A stretch of DNA of 8,029 nucleotides. Source: Actinomycetes bacterium. Lineage in GTDB: Bacteria; Actinomycetota; Actinomycetes; Actinomycetales; Cellulomonadaceae. Shown one piece after another: positions 5,730 to 8,029 of the stretch (the stretch's first letter is position 1; the number at the start of each line of letters is the position of its first letter). The translations under genes and the position numbers were made by a program. Below the pieces are notes generated by a model. That model had not been told where the DNA came from and made no database searches. It worked only from the letters and a program-made list of their open reading frames with translations. The stretch lies in contig JAEZBT010000257.1 in NCBI GenBank assembly GCA_023426865.1, positions 1 to 8,029 of the forward strand. The letters are read 5' to 3'.

Positions 5730-5735
5730 AGGGAG
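5730..5735 (+). promoter_or_regulatory. Ribosome binding site of pflB (AGGGAG)
   Basis: Clear Shine-Dalgarno sequence ending 7 nt before the ATG at 5743, which fixes that start. It contrasts with the leaderless arrangement at dxs and three other genes here. Confidence 0.75.
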
Positions 5736-5742
5736 TAAGGCG

Positions 5743-8004
5743 ATGGCAGTCACCACCGAGGCGCAGGCCGGCATCACTCCTGAGGCATGGCGCGGGTTCG
5801 TGCCGGGGCCGTGGAGCGAGCAGATCGACGTCCGCGACTTCATCCAGCGCAACTACACCCCGTACACCGGTGACGCGGCCTTCCTCGCGGGCCCGACGGC
5901 GCGGACGACGGGTGTCTGGGCCCGCCTGCTGGAGATGTTCCCGGCCGAGCGCGCCAAGGGCGTCCACGACGTCGACCCGCACACCCCGTCCACGATCACC
6001 TCGCACGCGCCCGGCTACATCGACCAGGCCAGCGAGCTGATCGTCGGCCTGCAGACCGACGCGCCGCTCAAGCGCGCGATCATGCCCAACGGCGGCTACC
6101 GCATGGTGGAGAACGCCCTCGAGACCTACGGCTACGAGCCGGACGCCGAGGTGCGCAAGATCTTCACCACGTACCGCAAGACCCACAACGACGGCGTCTT
6201 CGACGTCTACCCGCCCGACGTCCGGGCCGCGCGTTCGTCGCACATCGTCACCGGCCTGCCCGACGCCTACGGTCGCGGCCGGATCATCGGTGACTACCGC
6301 CGGGTGCCGCTGTACGGCGTCGACGCCCTGATCGCCGCCAAGAAGGCCGAGAAGAGCGAGCTCGACCTCGAGCGCTCGACCGAGGACATCATCCGCGACC
6401 GCGAGGAGCTCTCGGAGCAGATCCGCGCGCTCGGCGAGCTCAAGGCGATGGCCGCCTCCTACGGCTATGACATCTCCGGCCCGGCGGGCAGCGGCCGCGA
6501 GGCGGTCCAGTGGCTCTACTTCGCCTACCTCGCCGCCGTGAAGGAGCAGAACGGCGCAGCGATGTCGCTCGGACGCACCTCGACCTTCCTCGACGTCTAC
6601 CTCGAGCGCGACATGGCGGCCGGCGTCCTGACCGAGGAGCAGGCGCAGGAGCTCGTCGACGACCTGGTCATCAAGCTGCGGATCGTGCGCTTCCTGCGCA
6701 CCCCGGAGTACGACGCGCTGTTCTCCGGCGACCCGACCTGGGTCACCGAGTCCATCGGCGGCATGGGCGTCGACGGCCGCACGCTGGTCACCCGCACGTC
6801 GTTCCGCTACCTGCAGACGCTGTACAACCTCGGCCCCGCCCCGGAGCCGAACCTGACGGTCCTGTGGAGCCACCAGCTGCCGGAGGGCTTCAAGCGGTTC
6901 TGCTCGCAGGTCTCGATCGACACCTCCGCGATCCAGTACGAGTCCGACGAGCTCATCCGCGACCAGTGCGGCGACGACGGCGCGATCGCGTGCTGCGTCT
7001 CGGCGATGACCGTCGGCAAGCAGATGCAGTTCTTCGGTGCGCGGGTCAACCTCGCCAAGGCGCTGCTCTACGCGATCAACGGCGGCCGTGACGAGATGTC
7101 CGGGAAGCAGGTCGCCCCGGCCCGCCCCGCGATCGCCGGCGAGGTCCTGGACTACGACGAGGTCTGGACCGCCTACGACCAGCTGCTGGACTGGCTCGCC
7201 GAGACGTACGTGGACGCCTTGAACTGCATCCACTGGTCGCACGACAAGTACGCGTACGAGCGCATCGAGATGGCGCTGCACGACCGCGCCGTCCTGCGCA
7301 CCCTGGCCTGCGGCGTCGCCGGCCTGTCGGTGGCGGCGGACTCGCTGTCGGCCATCAAGTACGCCAGCGTCCGACCGGTACGCGACGAGACCGGCCTCGT
7401 CGTCGACTACGAGGTCGAGGGCGACTTCCCGACCTACGGCAACGACGACGACCGCGTGGACGACATCGCCGTGCAGCTCGTGCACAACTTCATGGCAAAG
7501 ATCCGCCGGCAGCCGACCTACCGGAACGCGAAGCACACGCAGTCCGTGCTGACGATCACCTCGAACGTCGTCTACGGCAAGCACACGGGCAACACGCCCG
7601 ACGGCCGCCGCAAGGGGGAGCCCTTCGCCCCGGGTGCGAACCCGATGAACGGCCGCGACGCGCACGGCATGCTCGCCTCGGCGCTCTCCGTCGCCAAGCT
7701 GCCCTACGACGACGCGCAGGACGGCATCTCGCTGACCTCGACCGTGGTGCCGTCGGGCCTCGGCCGGACGCGGGACGAGCAGGTCACCAACCTCGTCGGC
7801 CTGCTGGACGCCTACAACGTCTCGTCCGGGTTCCACATGAACATCAACGTCCTCAACCGCGAGACCCTCGAGGACGCGATGGAGCACCCGGAGAACTACC
7901 CGCAGCTGACCATCCGGGTCTCCGGCTACGCGGTGAACTTCGTGCGGCTCACGCGCGAGCAGCAGCTCGACGTCCTCTCGCGGACGTTCCACGGCGGCCT
8001 CTGA
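5743..8004 (+). CDS. pflB: Pyruvate formate-lyase (formate C-acetyltransferase)
   Basis: 753 aa, complete (E. coli PflB is 760 aa). A cytoplasmic glycyl-radical enzyme that converts pyruvate and CoA to acetyl-CoA and formate in anaerobic fermentation. The PFL domain spans most of the protein, with YRKTHNDGVFDVYPPDVR (about 145-162), RFLRTPEYDALFSGDP and IGGMGVDGRTLVT. The catalytic pair is Cys417-Cys418 in AIACCVSAMTVGKQMQFFGA. The C-terminal glycine-radical domain contains TSNVVYGKHTGNTPDGRR, and RVSGYAVNFVRL with radical Gly728, 26 residues from the C-terminus. All catalytic residues are kept. Against E. coli there is a short deletion just before HMNINVLN. The codon set is strongly biased to preferred GC-ending codons, consistent with high expression. 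It needs the radical-SAM activase PflA, normally encoded nearby but not in this window. Upstream lies a 400-bp gap with CRP-type and repeat elements, suggesting tight regulation. Confidence 0.98.
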   Translation: MAVTTEAQAGITPEAWRGFVPGPWSEQIDVRDFIQRNYTPYTGDAAFLAGPTARTTGVWARLLEMFPAERAKGVHDVDPHTPSTITSHAPGYIDQASELIVGLQTDAPLKRAIMPNGGYRMVENALETYGYEPDAEVRKIFTTYRKTHNDGVFDVYPPDVRAARSSHIVTGLPDAYGRGRIIGDYRRVPLYGVDALIAAKKAEKSELDLERSTEDIIRDREELSEQIRALGELKAMAASYGYDISGPAGSGREAVQWLYFAYLAAVKEQNGAAMSLGRTSTFLDVYLERDMAAGVLTEEQAQELVDDLVIKLRIVRFLRTPEYDALFSGDPTWVTESIGGMGVDGRTLVTRTSFRYLQTLYNLGPAPEPNLTVLWSHQLPEGFKRFCSQVSIDTSAIQYESDELIRDQCGDDGAIACCVSAMTVGKQMQFFGARVNLAKALLYAINGGRDEMSGKQVAPARPAIAGEVLDYDEVWTAYDQLLDWLAETYVDALNCIHWSHDKYAYERIEMALHDRAVLRTLACGVAGLSVAADSLSAIKYASVRPVRDETGLVVDYEVEGDFPTYGNDDDRVDDIAVQLVHNFMAKIRRQPTYRNAKHTQSVLTITSNVVYGKHTGNTPDGRRKGEPFAPGANPMNGRDAHGMLASALSVAKLPYDDAQDGISLTSTVVPSGLGRTRDEQVTNLVGLLDAYNVSSGFHMNINVLNRETLEDAMEHPENYPQLTIRVSGYAVNFVRLTREQQLDVLSRTFHGGL

Positions 8005-8013
8005 CCGGTCGTG

Positions 8014-8028
8014 GGCCCCGCGCGGGCC
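8014..8028 (+). terminator. Possible hairpin just after pflB
   Basis: GGCCC (8014-8018) and GGGCC (8024-8028) can pair around a 5-nt loop, beginning 10 nt after the pflB stop. The window ends one base later, so the full structure cannot be seen. It may be a terminator, an attenuating hairpin before pflA, or chance in GC-rich sequence. Confidence 0.2.
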
Positions 8029-8029
8029 G

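Noticed and set aside
5716..7992. Minus-strand open frame of about 750 codons antisense to pflB
   Set aside because: The translation is low-complexity Val/Arg/Asp/Gly with no recognisable motif, and it mirrors the codon bias of pflB.

Overview
The window comes from a very GC-rich actinobacterial chromosome. High third-position GC, a dxs gene of the actinobacterial type and TANNNT -10 boxes placed directly against start codons all point that way. A full pyruvate formate-lyase next to an aerobic-type gene set suggests a facultative anaerobe, for example in the Cellulomonas / Micrococcales group. The genus is an inference, not something the sequence proves. No mobile element, CRISPR array, tRNA or rRNA is seen.

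Layout from left to right. A class I glutamine amidotransferase fragment (- strand) runs off the left edge. A 117-bp divergent gap separates it from a lipoprotein serpin (+), a secreted-side serine protease inhibitor. The serpin converges, 13 bp apart, with an arginase-fold protein (-) whose metal ligands are partly replaced. Upstream of that, on the same strand and 91 bp away, lies a Nudix hydrolase of the CoA pyrophosphatase type. The Nudix gene diverges across 135 bp from dxs (+), which encodes 1-deoxy-D-xylulose-5-phosphate synthase, the entry step of the MEP isoprenoid pathway and a supplier of precursor for thiamine and pyridoxal phosphate. After dxs comes a 400-bp non-coding stretch: a strong hairpin just after dxs, a GC-rich block with no gene, and then a dense regulatory region that leads into pflB (+). 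pflB ends 25 bp before the right edge, and any pflA activase gene would lie outside the window.

The genes look like separately transcribed housekeeping or accessory units, not one pathway. A loose metabolic link exists: dxs consumes pyruvate, Pfl cleaves pyruvate with CoA to acetyl-CoA and formate, and the Nudix enzyme may hydrolyse CoA. No operon ties them together.

The most notable signals are regulatory. Four of the six genes (amidotransferase, arginase-like, Nudix, dxs) have a TANNNT hexamer ending 6-7 nt before the start codon and no Shine-Dalgarno sequence, the signature of leaderless transcripts. The serpin and pflB instead have clear ribosome binding sites. The pflB upstream region carries a CRP-type palindrome and an 11-bp direct repeat whose copies are 31 bp apart. 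I found no convincing undescribed multi-gene system. The best candidates for follow-up are the degenerate arginase-like protein, the lipoprotein serpin and the pflB control region.
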